Assembly (NCBI GenBank): GCA_027486765.1
Contig: JAIXOO010000076.1
Location: 1 to 33,050, forward strand
Reading direction: 5' to 3'
DNA from: Saprospiraceae bacterium
GTDB taxonomy: Bacteria > Bacteroidota > Bacteroidia > Chitinophagales > Saprospiraceae
Length of the DNA: 33,050 nucleotides
Part shown: piece by piece, positions 23,481 to 32,336 of the stretch
How positions within the stretch are numbered: position 1 is the stretch's first letter
Layout: every line of letters begins with the position of its first letter
The notes under the pieces: model-generated
Told to the model about the DNA's origin: nothing
What the model saw: only the letters and a program-made list of their open reading frames with translations
Database searches by the model: none
Program-made: the position numbers and the translations under genes

Positions 23481-23487
23481 TGCCGTT

Positions 23488-23943
23488 ATGAGAATTGAAG
23501 AAGCAATCAAACAGAACAAACCATTTAGCTCGGAGTTCCAGAAAGCCATTGTGAATCTGGTTTACACGGCTTCATGGTGGAATCAGGTGGCTACCCGCTT
23601 GTTGCGCCCCTTCGGCATTTCGCAGGAGCAATACAACATCCTGCGCATTTTGCGGGGGATGGGTGATCAACCAGCGACGATCAAGACCCTTACTGAACGT
23701 ATGCTGGATAATAACTCCAACGCTTCCCGTTTGGTTGAAAAGCTCAAGAAAAAAGCCTTGGTGGAGCGTTTGGAATGCCCGATGGATCGCCGTCGGGTTG
23801 ACATCACCATCACGGCAAAAGGTTTGCAACTGCTGGACGAAACTTCAAAAATCATGGAGAGCGATATGCACAGTCATTTGACACATCTGACTGAAAATGA
23901 AGCGCAACAGCTCAATGAATTGTTGGATAAAATGCGGGGTTGA
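23488..23943 (+). CDS. MarR family transcriptional regulator
   Basis: 151-residue winged-helix dimer. The N-terminal helices lead to FGISQEQYNILRIL (42-55), the recognition region TIKTLTERMLDNNSNASRLV (64-83) and the wing with CPMDRRRVDITITAKG (97-112), where the D-x-R-R pattern is the usual wing tip. The ATG at 23488 (MRIEEAIKQN) is chosen because it follows the -7 box at 23473-23480 by only 7 bases, making the message almost leaderless. An upstream in-frame ATG at 23401 would include the promoter. Two palindromes upstream suggest autoregulation. The YceI gene follows 50 bases later on the same strand and is the likely target; similar pairs occur in other Bacteroidota. Confidence 0.93.
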   Translation: MRIEEAIKQNKPFSSEFQKAIVNLVYTASWWNQVATRLLRPFGISQEQYNILRILRGMGDQPATIKTLTERMLDNNSNASRLVEKLKKKALVERLECPMDRRRVDITITAKGLQLLDETSKIMESDMHSHLTHLTENEAQQLNELLDKMRG

Positions 23944-23993
23944 CTCCCTTCGCTTTATAATTTTTTGTACAAATCACCATTAAAACAGAAAAA

Positions 23994-24587
23994 ATGAAAC
24001 ATCTGACTTTTGTTATGGCCTTCGCTGCGGTGTTGAGCCTTGCGTTCACCAATCCAGTAGAAAAAGCTGCTGCTTACAAAGTAGACGTAGCGGGTAGTGC
24101 GGTGAAGTGGACTGCTTATAAAGTTGGCGGCAAACACTTTGGTAAAATCAACTTAAAATCTGGTTCTATCGAAATGAGCAAAACCAAACTGACTAAAGCC
24201 AGCTTCGAAGTAGACATGACTACCTTGACTGTTGAAGACATCAGCGGCGAATGGGCGGACAAACTGAAAGGCCACTTGTTGAGCGACGACTTTTTCAGCG
24301 TAGAAAAGCACAAAACTGCGAAGTTTGTATCTACCAAAATCGTTCCTAATGGCAAAGGTGGCTTCAGCGTAACGGGCGACTTGACCATCAAAGGCATCAG
24401 CAAGCCAATCACTTTTGATGCTGTAGTGAAAAACGAAGGCGGTAAAATCACCGGTACTTCTGCCATCAAAGTTGACCGCACCAACTACGACATCAAATAC
24501 CGTTCCGGCAAATTCTTCCAGGATTTGGGCGACAAAGCGATTTATGATGAGTTTGATCTGGAAGTGAGCTTGGTAGCTAGCAAGTAA
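23994..24587 (+). CDS. YceI family periplasmic protein
   Basis: 197-residue YceI-like lipocalin-type barrel. The N-terminal MKHLTFVMAFAAVLSLAF is a signal peptide, probably cleaved near residue 19-26. The mature part has the family pattern: a VDVAGSAVKWTAYKVGGKHFG strand pair (about 30-50), a long run of strands with DMTTLTVEDI, HLLSDDFFSVEKH and the DLTIKGISKPI (about 123-133), ending in DEFDLEVSLVA. YceI proteins bind lipid or isoprenoid-like molecules in the periplasm. It lies 50 bases after marR, with probable joint control. The stop codon is directly followed by repeat C2. Confidence 0.93.
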   Translation: MKHLTFVMAFAAVLSLAFTNPVEKAAAYKVDVAGSAVKWTAYKVGGKHFGKINLKSGSIEMSKTKLTKASFEVDMTTLTVEDISGEWADKLKGHLLSDDFFSVEKHKTAKFVSTKIVPNGKGGFSVTGDLTIKGISKPITFDAVVKNEGGKITGTSAIKVDRTNYDIKYRSGKFFQDLGDKAIYDEFDLEVSLVASK

Positions 24588-24705
24588 GTGAAAAATGAAA
24601 AGTGAAAAATGAAAAATGGGCTGCCGCAGCGACTTTGACACGTTTGCTGAATAAGTATCTGCGGTAGCTTACTTTTCATTTTTCATTTTTCATTTTTCAT
24701 TTTCC
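24588..24705. repeat. Palindromic repeat C, copy 2
   Basis: Fills the gap between convergent yceI and ndh. The left arm begins GTGAAAAATGAAAAGTG directly after the yceI stop; the right arm is repeated TTTTTCAT units. It runs into ndh, so the ndh stop (24690-24692) and its last residues (KENEK) are coded by the repeat. Confidence 0.85.
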
Positions 24706-25982
24706 TTCGGTACAAAAGGCCGAATCATCAACCGCAAGGACTGATCATAGGTCACGTAGTTCCAGACCCAGTTGATAAAGACCATCACTTTGTTGCGTAC
24801 GCCAAGTAGTTGAAAGAGGTGTACAAAAAGCCAGACCAACCAGGCAAAAAAGCCCTGGAATTTGAAGCCAGGCAAATCCACCACCGCCTTATTGCGCCCG
24901 ACTGTGGCCATTGAACCCAAATCGCGGTATTTAAAAGCGACAGCGGCTTTTCCCTTTTGTTTTCTTAAAAACGCATCGGCCAAATAAACGCCCATCTGCA
25001 TGGCGACCTGAGCCACTTGGGGATGCCCTTCCGGGAATTGTGCATCCCCAGTCACCAAGGCCACATCACCTAGTGCGTATACATTTTCCATCCCGATCAC
25101 CTGGCAATGCTTGTCCACTTTGAGGCGATTGCCTGGGCCAATGGCTTCAGTAGGGAAGCCTTCAAAAATGGCGCCTATAATTCCAGCAGCCCAAATCACC
25201 TTGCGGGAGCGAATCTGGGTACCGTCTTTCATCGTCACAATTTCACCGTCGTAGGCGGTTACCCGGTTGTTGAGGATCACCTTGACGCCCATTTTTAGCA
25301 AAAACGCCAGGGCCTTTTTGGCGGCCTCATCGGACATCCCTTTCAGCAACTGGTCGCCACTTTGAATGAGGATGATCTCAATCTCGGAGCAGTCCATTTC
25401 CGGATAATCCTTAGGCAGGATGTATTTGCGCATTTCGGCCAAGGAGCCAGCCACTTCGACCCCGGTTGGTCCACCCCCTACAATCACGATATCGATGTAA
25501 CCTTGCCGTTCTTCGACATCGGTGATCGACAAGGTTTTTTCATAATCGTCCAAAATGCGGTTGCGCAGGTACAAGGCCTCGGAGACCGATTTCATCGGCA
25601 GGGCTTTAGCAGCGAGGGAAGCATTGCCAAAAAAATTGGTGTCAGCCCCAGTTGCAATCACTAAGTGGTCGTAATTGACGATGCCCAGAGGGGTTTTCAG
25701 GCGTTTTTTATCGTACTCTATGGCTGTTACTTCGGTCACTCGAATGAAGACATTGGTACTGCCCTGAAAAAATTTGCGCAGTGGGAAAGCAATTGAGCTG
25801 GGTTCCAGACCAGCCATCGCCACCTGGTAGAACAGGGGTTGAAACTGATGGTAGTTGTTCTTGTCGATCAGAACCACCTGGTAATTGGCTTTGAGCAGTT
25901 TTTTGGCCAGCAGCAGGCCCGCAAAACCACCACCGACGATGACAATGCGTTCCAGATTACTTTCGGGGATGTTGATTTTCAT
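24690..25982 (-). CDS. ndh: Type II NADH dehydrogenase
   Basis: 430-residue single-subunit NADH:quinone oxidoreductase, attached to the membrane and not proton-pumping. The FAD-binding motif IVIVGGGFAG (13-22) and the NADH-binding motif IVIVGGGPTGVEVAG (165-179) are complete. The AQVAMQMG stretch (about 323-330) lies in the quinone-site region of the family. The C-terminal helices (FFAWLVWLFVHLFQLLG) bind the membrane. The final residues KENEK and the stop codon fall within palindromic repeat C2, so the end may have been changed by the repeat. The ABC exporter gene ends 13 bases upstream on the same strand, so the two are probably one transcript. Confidence 0.95.
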   Translation of the reverse strand: MKINIPESNLERIVIVGGGFAGLLLAKKLLKANYQVVLIDKNNYHQFQPLFYQVAMAGLEPSSIAFPLRKFFQGSTNVFIRVTEVTAIEYDKKRLKTPLGIVNYDHLVIATGADTNFFGNASLAAKALPMKSVSEALYLRNRILDDYEKTLSITDVEERQGYIDIVIVGGGPTGVEVAGSLAEMRKYILPKDYPEMDCSEIEIILIQSGDQLLKGMSDEAAKKALAFLLKMGVKVILNNRVTAYDGEIVTMKDGTQIRSRKVIWAAGIIGAIFEGFPTEAIGPGNRLKVDKHCQVIGMENVYALGDVALVTGDAQFPEGHPQVAQVAMQMGVYLADAFLRKQKGKAAVAFKYRDLGSMATVGRNKAVVDLPGFKFQGFFAWLVWLFVHLFQLLGVRNKVMVFINWVWNYVTYDQSLRLMIRPFVPKENEK

Positions 25983-25994
25983 ATTGATAGGACT

Positions 25995-27803
25995 TTACGC
26001 CAGTTCAAACTGCAATTTTGCCAATGCATTGTAAGCGCCATCCGGGATGGCCGACAGTTCATCGTGGGTACCTTTTTCAATGATGGTTCCGCCGTCCAAT
26101 ACGTAAATGCAATCAACATCTCGCACTGTTGCCAGACGGTGAGCAATGATGATGGAAGTACGCCCAACCATCAGTTTGTTCAGGGCTTCCTGCACCAGTT
26201 TTTCGGACTCGGCATCCAGAGAGGAAGTCGCTTCATCCAGCAACAAAATAGCTGGGTCTTTCAGAATGGCGCGGGCGATAGCGACCCGTTGGCGTTGGCC
26301 GCCGGAGAGTTTCACCCCTCTTTCCCCCACCAGGGTATCCAGTCCTTCTGGAAAAGAATTGATAAAATCCCAGGCATTGGCTTGCCGTGCCGCTTCGATG
26401 ATTTCCTCGTCGCTAGAGCCTGGACGGCCATAAGCGATGTTTTCACGGATGGATCCACCAAAAAGCAGTACCTCTTGGGGCACAATGCCAATATTTTGGC
26501 GATACAAGCTCAATTCATAGTCATAAATAGACTGGCCATCTACCAGAATTTCACCCGTCCCCAGTCCATAAAACTGCAAAAGCAATTGCATGATCGTTGA
26601 CTTACCACCACCACTGGCACCTACTAGTGCAATTTTGCTGCCTGCCGCAATGTCAAAGCTCACCCCTTTGAGCACCGGCATATCCGGGCGGCTCGGGTAG
26701 GAAAAATGCACGTCGCGGTAGCTGATTTCCCCACTGAAACGTTGTTTTCCTTTGGGGGCAGTTAGTGTTTGAACCGTCACTTCGGAGGGCTGATCCATGA
26801 TGTCCAGGATGCGTTCGGTAGCCCCGATGGCGGAAACGATTTCGGTGTAAAAATTACCCAAACTGGCAATGGCCGTGCCAATGATGCCCGTAAAGACCGC
26901 AAAGTCTAGCAAGTCACCTTTCAGCATTTCCCCTTTTTCTACCATTATTGCCGCCTGCCAAATGATAAAAAACAAGGCACCAAACATCACAAAAATGATG
27001 AAGGCCGCAAAAAGTCCGCGCATCCGCGCTGCTTTGAGTGAAATGCTCACCATTTCGGTGAGGCTGGAACTGTAACGTTTGACCTCAAAATCCTCGTTGG
27101 TGTAGGCTTTGACCGTTTGAATACTCTGCATGGTTTCTTCTACCACCACGTTGGTTTCGGCCAATTGATCCTGGCGGGCCCGCATAAGTTTGCGGATGTA
27201 GCGCCCAAAAAACATGGCTGAAATGACAACAATTGGCACTGTGGCCAACATGATCAAGGCCAGTTTTGGCATGGTAAAAACGATGATGAATACACCACCC
27301 AAAAACACGATAATTTGGCGAATGAATTCGGCGATGGTCAGTGAAACAACCCCTTGCACCTGAGTCACATCGCTGGTAATGCGGCTGGTCAACTCCCCTA
27401 CCCTTCGCTCTTCCAAAAAAGGAATGCCCAGGGTGACGAGTTTTTGGTACAAGTCCCGGCGCAAAGCGGCCATACTTTTTTCACTTACTACTGCAAACAA
27501 TTGCACGCGCAAGTAGGAGAACACACTTTGAACCGCCAACAAGGCGATGACCACGAAAAAAGCCATATTGGTGCTTAGGCCATATTTGGACTCGCCGGAG
27601 ATGATGTTGAGGATTTCACCAGGCAATTTCATGATCACCAGGAAGAGTCCACTACCAACAATCAAAAAGAACATCCCCCAAATAAATGGCCATTTGTAGG
27701 GCAGGATATATTGGAATACCTTCAAAGACCGGCGCAATCGTTCTCCACTCAATTTGCGTTGTTCTCCTTCGGCACGATCGGCGCGATTTCTAGCCATTGA
27801 CAT
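25995..27803 (-). CDS. ABC exporter, fused membrane and ATPase domains (MsbA-like)
   Basis: 602-residue half-transporter that works as a homodimer. Six membrane helices (about 38-60, 80-102, 158-180, 182-200, 262-285, 300-322) are followed by the nucleotide-binding domain: Walker A VGASGGGKS (394-402), Q-loop near VPQEVLLFG (441-449), signature LSGGQRQRVAIARA (499-512), Walker B ILLLDEATSS (519-528) and H-loop His555. This is the MsbA/LmrA-like lipid or multidrug exporter type; the substrate cannot be read from the sequence. It starts at ATG 27803 or the in-frame ATG at 27797. It is followed after 12 bases by ndh, with a promoter box at 27827-27834. Confidence 0.93.
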   Translation of the reverse strand: MSMARNRADRAEGEQRKLSGERLRRSLKVFQYILPYKWPFIWGMFFLIVGSGLFLVIMKLPGEILNIISGESKYGLSTNMAFFVVIALLAVQSVFSYLRVQLFAVVSEKSMAALRRDLYQKLVTLGIPFLEERRVGELTSRITSDVTQVQGVVSLTIAEFIRQIIVFLGGVFIIVFTMPKLALIMLATVPIVVISAMFFGRYIRKLMRARQDQLAETNVVVEETMQSIQTVKAYTNEDFEVKRYSSSLTEMVSISLKAARMRGLFAAFIIFVMFGALFFIIWQAAIMVEKGEMLKGDLLDFAVFTGIIGTAIASLGNFYTEIVSAIGATERILDIMDQPSEVTVQTLTAPKGKQRFSGEISYRDVHFSYPSRPDMPVLKGVSFDIAAGSKIALVGASGGGKSTIMQLLLQFYGLGTGEILVDGQSIYDYELSLYRQNIGIVPQEVLLFGGSIRENIAYGRPGSSDEEIIEAARQANAWDFINSFPEGLDTLVGERGVKLSGGQRQRVAIARAILKDPAILLLDEATSSLDAESEKLVQEALNKLMVGRTSIIIAHRLATVRDVDCIYVLDGGTIIEKGTHDELSAIPDGAYNALAKLQFELA

Positions 27804-27826
27804 AGTTGTAGATTGGTTTTGAGGTG

Positions 27827-27834
27827 CAAAAGTA
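27827..27834 (-). promoter_or_regulatory. -7 box of the ABC exporter/ndh operon
   Basis: On the minus strand TACTTTTG matches TAnnTTTG exactly and places the transcript start about 17 bases before the ATG at 27803. The upstream TTTG box is not clear. A second match, on the plus strand at 27859-27866, has no nearby gene. Confidence 0.5.
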
Positions 27835-27912
27835 ATCTATTTAAGGTCGGAAAGGGTATACTTTTGTTCCTTTGTTCGACGTTAGACTACCATTGCCTGG
27901 TAAAAGCTACTT

Positions 27913-28030
27913 AGGGGCAATAAAAAAATAAGTGATCATTTTGCCAGGGGATTAGATAAGTAAACGTTTCATTTAAAGTGTCTTATCTAATCCTCTGGCT
28001 CAGGAAAAATGATCACTTATTTTTGCCCCA
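27913..28030. repeat. Palindromic repeat D, copy 2 (reverse orientation)
   Basis: A 118-base inverted repeat between divergent genes, nearly the exact reverse complement of copy 1, including the asymmetric loop (AAACGTTTCATTTAAAGTG type). Outer arms GGGGCAA...AATAAGTGATCATT and complement; inner arms GGATTAGATAAG and CTTATCTAATCC. Confidence 0.9.
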
Positions 28031-28057
28031 CTACTTAGACACTCGTCCAATAGAAAA

Positions 28058-28909
28058 ATGAGTCCAATGAAGAAATTGTTGTTGGCTATTGCCATGATTT
28101 TACCTTTTTGCGCCATCAGCCAGGATTTAGACTTCGGCATCACGGGGGGCATCGGTTTGTACTCGGGTGATCTTTCTCCCAAAGAATTTGCCATTTATCC
28201 GAATGACTACGGCATAGCCGGCGGTATTTTCTTGCGCCAACGCTACTCGCGCTTTGTAGGCGTCCGTGCCGGGGTAACCCTTACAAAAATTATGGGCGAC
28301 GAGCGCAATAACGGTGTGAATGTAGAGCGTGGGCTCAATTTTCAAAGCAACATTACCGAATTTTCCCTGATTGGCGAAATTCACCTTTTCCACATCGGTT
28401 ACGCCCGCAACAAAACGGTAATTTCCCCTTATGTCGCTTTTGGATTGGGGCTTTTTGCGTTTAACCCCAAAATTAATTTAAATGGCGAAATCCTAGAATT
28501 GCGCGCCCTTACCACCGAAGGGCAGGGCTTGGCAGGATACCGAAATCGCTACAACCTTACCCAGTTCAACATCCCTTTTGGCGCAGGAGTGAATATTTTG
28601 ATCAATGATCGTTTGACGATTGGAGCGGAACTGATTTTACGTTCTACCCTGACCGATCACCTTGACGATGTCAGTGATGCACGAGTCAAATACGGAGACG
28701 TATTGACCAACCGGGGGGAGGTTTCGGCACGCATCAGTAATCCACTGCTGGATCCGGCCAATGGGGAGAATTTAGAAGTTACTTACGCGAGAGGCGGCAA
28801 ACACAACGATTGGTACAGCATTCCAGCCATCACCCTTTCCTGGAGGATTAAAAACTCGGGCAGGTCGAAGAGTGTGTATTCGAAGTTTATGGAATGTCCG
28901 AGGTTTTAG
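28058..28909 (+). CDS. Outer-membrane beta-barrel protein (DUF6089-like)
   Basis: 283-residue secreted protein. The signal peptide MKKLLLAIAMILPFCAISQ starts at residue 4, so the true start may be the ATG at 28067 rather than 28058; both sit in an A-rich leader. The mature chain is a run of amphipathic strands: FGITGGIGLYSGDL, GGIFLRQRYSRFVGVRAGV, GERN-rich turns, YVAFGLGLFAFNPKI and FNIPFGAGVNILINDRLTIGAEL, typical of small outer-membrane barrels. The pattern with G-xx-D-L near the start and a DHLDDVS turn fits the DUF6089 family of Bacteroidota (from memory). Function unknown. Repeat D2 lies just upstream. Confidence 0.82.
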   Translation: MSPMKKLLLAIAMILPFCAISQDLDFGITGGIGLYSGDLSPKEFAIYPNDYGIAGGIFLRQRYSRFVGVRAGVTLTKIMGDERNNGVNVERGLNFQSNITEFSLIGEIHLFHIGYARNKTVISPYVAFGLGLFAFNPKINLNGEILELRALTTEGQGLAGYRNRYNLTQFNIPFGAGVNILINDRLTIGAELILRSTLTDHLDDVSDARVKYGDVLTNRGEVSARISNPLLDPANGENLEVTYARGGKHNDWYSIPAITLSWRIKNSGRSKSVYSKFMECPRF

Positions 28910-28967
28910 GGCTTGTTTACATTAACTTAACCTGACATTTTCTGGCACTTTGCCTAAAGGTTTGTAT

Positions 28968-29004
28968 GTTCGTCAATTGAACCTCCAACTGCGAACTTAC
29001 GAAC
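28968..29004. repeat. Short imperfect palindrome upstream of ppk1
   Basis: GTTCGT (28968-28973) and ACGAAC (28999-29004) flank a partly matching interior just 10 bases before the ppk1 start. It may be another short intergenic repeat or a leader hairpin; one copy only is seen here. Confidence 0.35.
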
Positions 29005-29014
29005 CTGCTCATTC

Positions 29015-31036
29015 ATGTACCACAAACGCGACATCTCCTGGTTGTCTTTCAACCACCGAGTACTTCAAGAAGCCAAAGATTCTGCGGTTCCATTGTACGA
29101 ACGCATCAAGTTTTTGGCCATTTACAGTTCTAATCTGGATGAGTTTTTCCGGGTGCGGGTGTCAGCTTTGCGGCAGTTTCAAAAGATCGACAAAAAAGAG
29201 CGCAAGTCCATTCTGGAGGTGAAGCCCAAAAAGGAGCTCCGGGAAATCAAAAAAATCGTACACCAGCAACAAGTTGAATTTGGGATCATTTTTCGCAGCC
29301 AAATCATCCCGGCGCTGCGTGAAAGGGGCATACTTTTGCTCAATGATCATCATCTTTTCAACAGGGAACAAAAACAATTTGCCCAGGAGTATTTCCAGGA
29401 AAAGATACTTCCCCACTTGCAATACCAGCGCATTGAGGACACTTTTGATGTGCCTTTTTTACAAAACCGCAATTTGTATTTTATAGCGGTTTTGGCGCAA
29501 TCGGACCAACTGGGTTTGGTCAATATCCCTTCCGATGTTTTGCCCCGATTTGTACCCCTACCGGGATCAGAAGGCCAATTTCAGGTTACCTTTTTGGATG
29601 AAATCATGCGGGCCAATCTAGAGCAATTGTTTCCCGAAGGCGTCCAGGCTGCGTATTCCATCAAAATTTCCCGCGATGCAGAACTGTATATCGACGACGA
29701 ATACACCGGAGATTTGCGGGAAAAGATCAAGGCCAGTCTGGCGGAACGATCTATTGGCGCACCGACCCGCCTCTTGTACGATAGCTCAATGAGCATCGAA
29801 CTGACCAAAAGACTAAAGGACATTTTTCAGCTGAAAAAAAATGACCTTTTCCCTGGTGCGCGGTACCACAACTTCAGCGATTTTTTCGCTTTTCCCGCAC
29901 CTGCCGGATCGGAAGATTTATTCGACGCCCCCATGCCGCCCCTGCCCCATCCAGTTCTGGAACAAGCTCAATCCATTTTCAAGGTCATCGGCAAACAGGA
30001 TATTTTACTACATTTTCCTTATCAAAAATACGATTACATCCCCCGCTGGATCGAAGAAGCAGCCTCAGACCCTGCCGTGGAGGAGATTAAAATCACACTG
30101 TACCGGGTAGCCAAAAACTCATCCATTGCTCAGGCTTTGGTGCGGGCTCAGGAAAATGGCAAAAAAGTAACTGCATTTGTAGAAGTCAAAGCGCGTTTTG
30201 ATGAAGCTTCCAATCTGCACTGGGGCGAAACCTTACAAGCAGCTGGTGCGCAGGTCATTTATTCCCGTCCGGGCATCAAGGTGCATTCCAAAATTCTGTT
30301 GATCACCCGACAAGAAGCCGAAGGTCTTCGGCACTATGCCTACCTGGGCACGGGCAATTTTAATGAAAAAACGTCTACTTTATACACCGATCATGCCCTG
30401 CTCACTGCCGATGAGCGCCTGAGTTTGGAAGTAGCTGAAGTATTTCATTTTTTGGAAGAAAAACCCTTGGAGCGCAGCTTCCAACACCTGATGGTTTCGC
30501 CCGTGAACAGTCGCCGCAAATTTGTAGCTTGTGTTGAGCGCGAAATCGCCAATGCCAAAGCGGGCCGGATGGCCTGGATGATGATCAAGATGAACAGTCT
30601 GGAGGATCAGGCAATGATTGACAAGTTGTACGAAGCCAGCCAGGCTGGGGTACAGATCCAACTCATCATCCGGGGTATGTGTTGCTTGGTGCCCGGAGTG
30701 CCGGGGCTAAGTAACAACATTGAAGCCATCAGCATCATCGATCGGTTTTTGGAACACGCCAGGATCTATTATTTCGCCAATGGGGGCCAGGAAGAGTTGT
30801 ACCTGGCTTCAGCGGATTGGATGACCCGCAATCTCGATCGCCGTGTGGAAGTTGTTTTCCCCATTTATGACCCTTTGCACAAACAAGAACTGGTCAAGAT
30901 CTTGCACACCCAATGGGCAGATAACGTCAAAGCTCGGGTGCTCAATTCCAGCCTGGACAACCCGCGCAAGGTAGTCGCAGCAGGAGAAGGCGCCCTTCAA
31001 GCCCAAAAAGAAATTTATTTGACCCTACATACTTAA
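29015..31036 (+). CDS. ppk1: Polyphosphate kinase 1
   Basis: 673-residue PPK1, a little shorter than the E. coli enzyme (688). It reversibly moves the terminal phosphate of ATP to a polyphosphate chain. The N-terminal domain opens with the signature RDISWLSFNHRVLQEA (5-20) and LAIYSSNLDEFFRVRV. The core has VKARFDEASNLHWGETL, the catalytic His424 in GIKVHSKILLI (matching E. coli His435), YLGTGNFNEKTSTLYTDHAL, and the second active-site His580 in FLEHARIYYF. DRRVEVVFPI lies near the C-terminus. No ppx or other phosphate gene sits upstream. The next genes are for betaine lipid, so the region suggests phosphorus economy. Confidence 0.96.
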   Translation: MYHKRDISWLSFNHRVLQEAKDSAVPLYERIKFLAIYSSNLDEFFRVRVSALRQFQKIDKKERKSILEVKPKKELREIKKIVHQQQVEFGIIFRSQIIPALRERGILLLNDHHLFNREQKQFAQEYFQEKILPHLQYQRIEDTFDVPFLQNRNLYFIAVLAQSDQLGLVNIPSDVLPRFVPLPGSEGQFQVTFLDEIMRANLEQLFPEGVQAAYSIKISRDAELYIDDEYTGDLREKIKASLAERSIGAPTRLLYDSSMSIELTKRLKDIFQLKKNDLFPGARYHNFSDFFAFPAPAGSEDLFDAPMPPLPHPVLEQAQSIFKVIGKQDILLHFPYQKYDYIPRWIEEAASDPAVEEIKITLYRVAKNSSIAQALVRAQENGKKVTAFVEVKARFDEASNLHWGETLQAAGAQVIYSRPGIKVHSKILLITRQEAEGLRHYAYLGTGNFNEKTSTLYTDHALLTADERLSLEVAEVFHFLEEKPLERSFQHLMVSPVNSRRKFVACVEREIANAKAGRMAWMMIKMNSLEDQAMIDKLYEASQAGVQIQLIIRGMCCLVPGVPGLSNNIEAISIIDRFLEHARIYYFANGGQEELYLASADWMTRNLDRRVEVVFPIYDPLHKQELVKILHTQWADNVKARVLNSSLDNPRKVVAAGEGALQAQKEIYLTLHT

Positions 31037-31118
31037 CTACGAGTCAATTCATTGCATTTTTTTCTTCACACATTCCAATCCACTGCACTACAAATCTGTG
31101 ATAATTTCAAGGATTATG

Positions 31119-31126
31119 TAATTTTG
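31119..31126 (+). promoter_or_regulatory. Candidate btaA promoter box
   Basis: TAATTTTG matches TAnnTTTG, about 53 bases before the GTG start at 31179. The upstream TTTG box is only approximate (TCTG near 31095), so this is tentative. No pho-box-like repeat was clear in the 142-base gap after ppk1. Confidence 0.4.
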
Positions 31127-31178
31127 ACAAATTTTTCCCAAGTCCTTTGGTAACATTAACTAACCAATCTTAGTAACA

Positions 31179-32336
31179 GTGAAAGGAATTAATGATTTGA
31201 GAGATTGGGTTTTCCGCCAGGTACACACTAAAAACCTGGTGTACAACACCTGCTGGGAGGACCCTCGTTGCGACCGTCAGTTGCTTCAATTGAATCAAGA
31301 CAGTGAGGTGGTCATGATCACCAGTGCTGGCTGCAATGCTTTGGATTATTTGTTGGACGATCCCAAGATAATCAATTGCATTGACATGAACCCCCGGCAA
31401 AATGCCTTGCTTGAACTCAAAAAATCAAGCTTCCAACACGCCAGCTATGCTGAGCATTGGGCCATGTTTGGCGACGGGGTAATGCCAGAATTTGACACTT
31501 TTTATCAGGAAAAACTGCGCAACGCTCTACCTGATTTTGCAAAAGAGTATTGGGACGACAACTGGAAATACTTTAATGGTAAAGGTATTCGGAAAAGTTT
31601 TTACCACTTTAGTACTTCGGGCACCTTGGCCTGGATTTTCAATAAGTACCTGAAAACCCGCAAGAAACTCTATCGCCAAATCAAACACCTTTTTGAAGTA
31701 GGCAGTTTGGAGGAGCAGACCAAAATTTACAATCGGATCGAATCCAAAATTGCCAACAAGCTGGTAGAATTTGTAGTGAACCGCAACCTGACCATGTCGA
31801 TGGTAGGTGTTCCGCGCAGCCAACAATTGCTGTTTGCCAAAAAATACGAACGGGGTGCCATGGGGTTCATTCAGGAATGCCTGCGCAAGGTTTTTACCCA
31901 AATCCCTACCCACGACAACTATTTCTACCGCTTGTATCTGGATGGAAAATACACCAAAACCTGTTGTCCTTCTTATGTAGAGGAACAAAATTTTGAAGTA
32001 CTGAAAGATCGGATTGATCAAATCCAAACCCATACTTGTACCATCAGTGCTTTTTTGAAAAACAATCCAGGTAAGTACTCGCACTATATTCTGCTCGACC
32101 ACCAGGACTGGCTAGCTGCCAACAACATTCCCGTGTTGGAGGAAGAGTGGCAGTTGATTTTGGCCAATAGCCGCCCAGGCACCCGCATTTTGTTGCGTTC
32201 AGCGGCGCATCAAGTCGATTTCTTCCCACAGTTTGTTCTGGACGCCGTTGATTTTGAGCAAGAACTGACCACCAAGACCCATGGCGAGGATCGTGTAGGG
32301 ACTTATGCGAGTGTGTATTTGGCAATAGTAAAATAG
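31179..32336 (+). CDS. btaA: BtaA, 3-amino-3-carboxypropyl transferase (betaine lipid)
   Basis: 385-residue DUF3419/BtaA protein. It moves the 3-amino-3-carboxypropyl group of S-adenosylmethionine to diacylglycerol to make diacylglyceryl-homoserine, the first step to the phosphorus-free betaine lipid DGTS. Visible motifs: YNTCWEDPRCDRQLL (22-36), the SAM site VVMITSAGCNALDYLL (44-59) and CIDMNPRQNALLELK (67-81), then FVVNRNLTMSMVGVP and a C-terminal half with an AHQVDFFP stretch. The start is the GTG at 31179; the first ATG would remove the N-terminal motif. It is followed by repeat A2 and then btaB. The family assignment is clear; the exact lipid made is inferred from the pair. Confidence 0.9.
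   Translation: MKGINDLRDWVFRQVHTKNLVYNTCWEDPRCDRQLLQLNQDSEVVMITSAGCNALDYLLDDPKIINCIDMNPRQNALLELKKSSFQHASYAEHWAMFGDGVMPEFDTFYQEKLRNALPDFAKEYWDDNWKYFNGKGIRKSFYHFSTSGTLAWIFNKYLKTRKKLYRQIKHLFEVGSLEEQTKIYNRIESKIANKLVEFVVNRNLTMSMVGVPRSQQLLFAKKYERGAMGFIQECLRKVFTQIPTHDNYFYRLYLDGKYTKTCCPSYVEEQNFEVLKDRIDQIQTHTCTISAFLKNNPGKYSHYILLDHQDWLAANNIPVLEEEWQLILANSRPGTRILLRSAAHQVDFFPQFVLDAVDFEQELTTKTHGEDRVGTYASVYLAIVK

Noticed and set aside
25839..26600. Open frame of 253 codons antisense to ndh and the ABC gene
   Set aside because: Crosses the boundary of two well-supported genes on the other strand; shadow frame.
27859..27866. Plus-strand TACTTTTG promoter box
   Set aside because: The nearest plus-strand gene starts about 190 bases away and beyond repeat D2; probably a chance match beside the minus-strand promoter.
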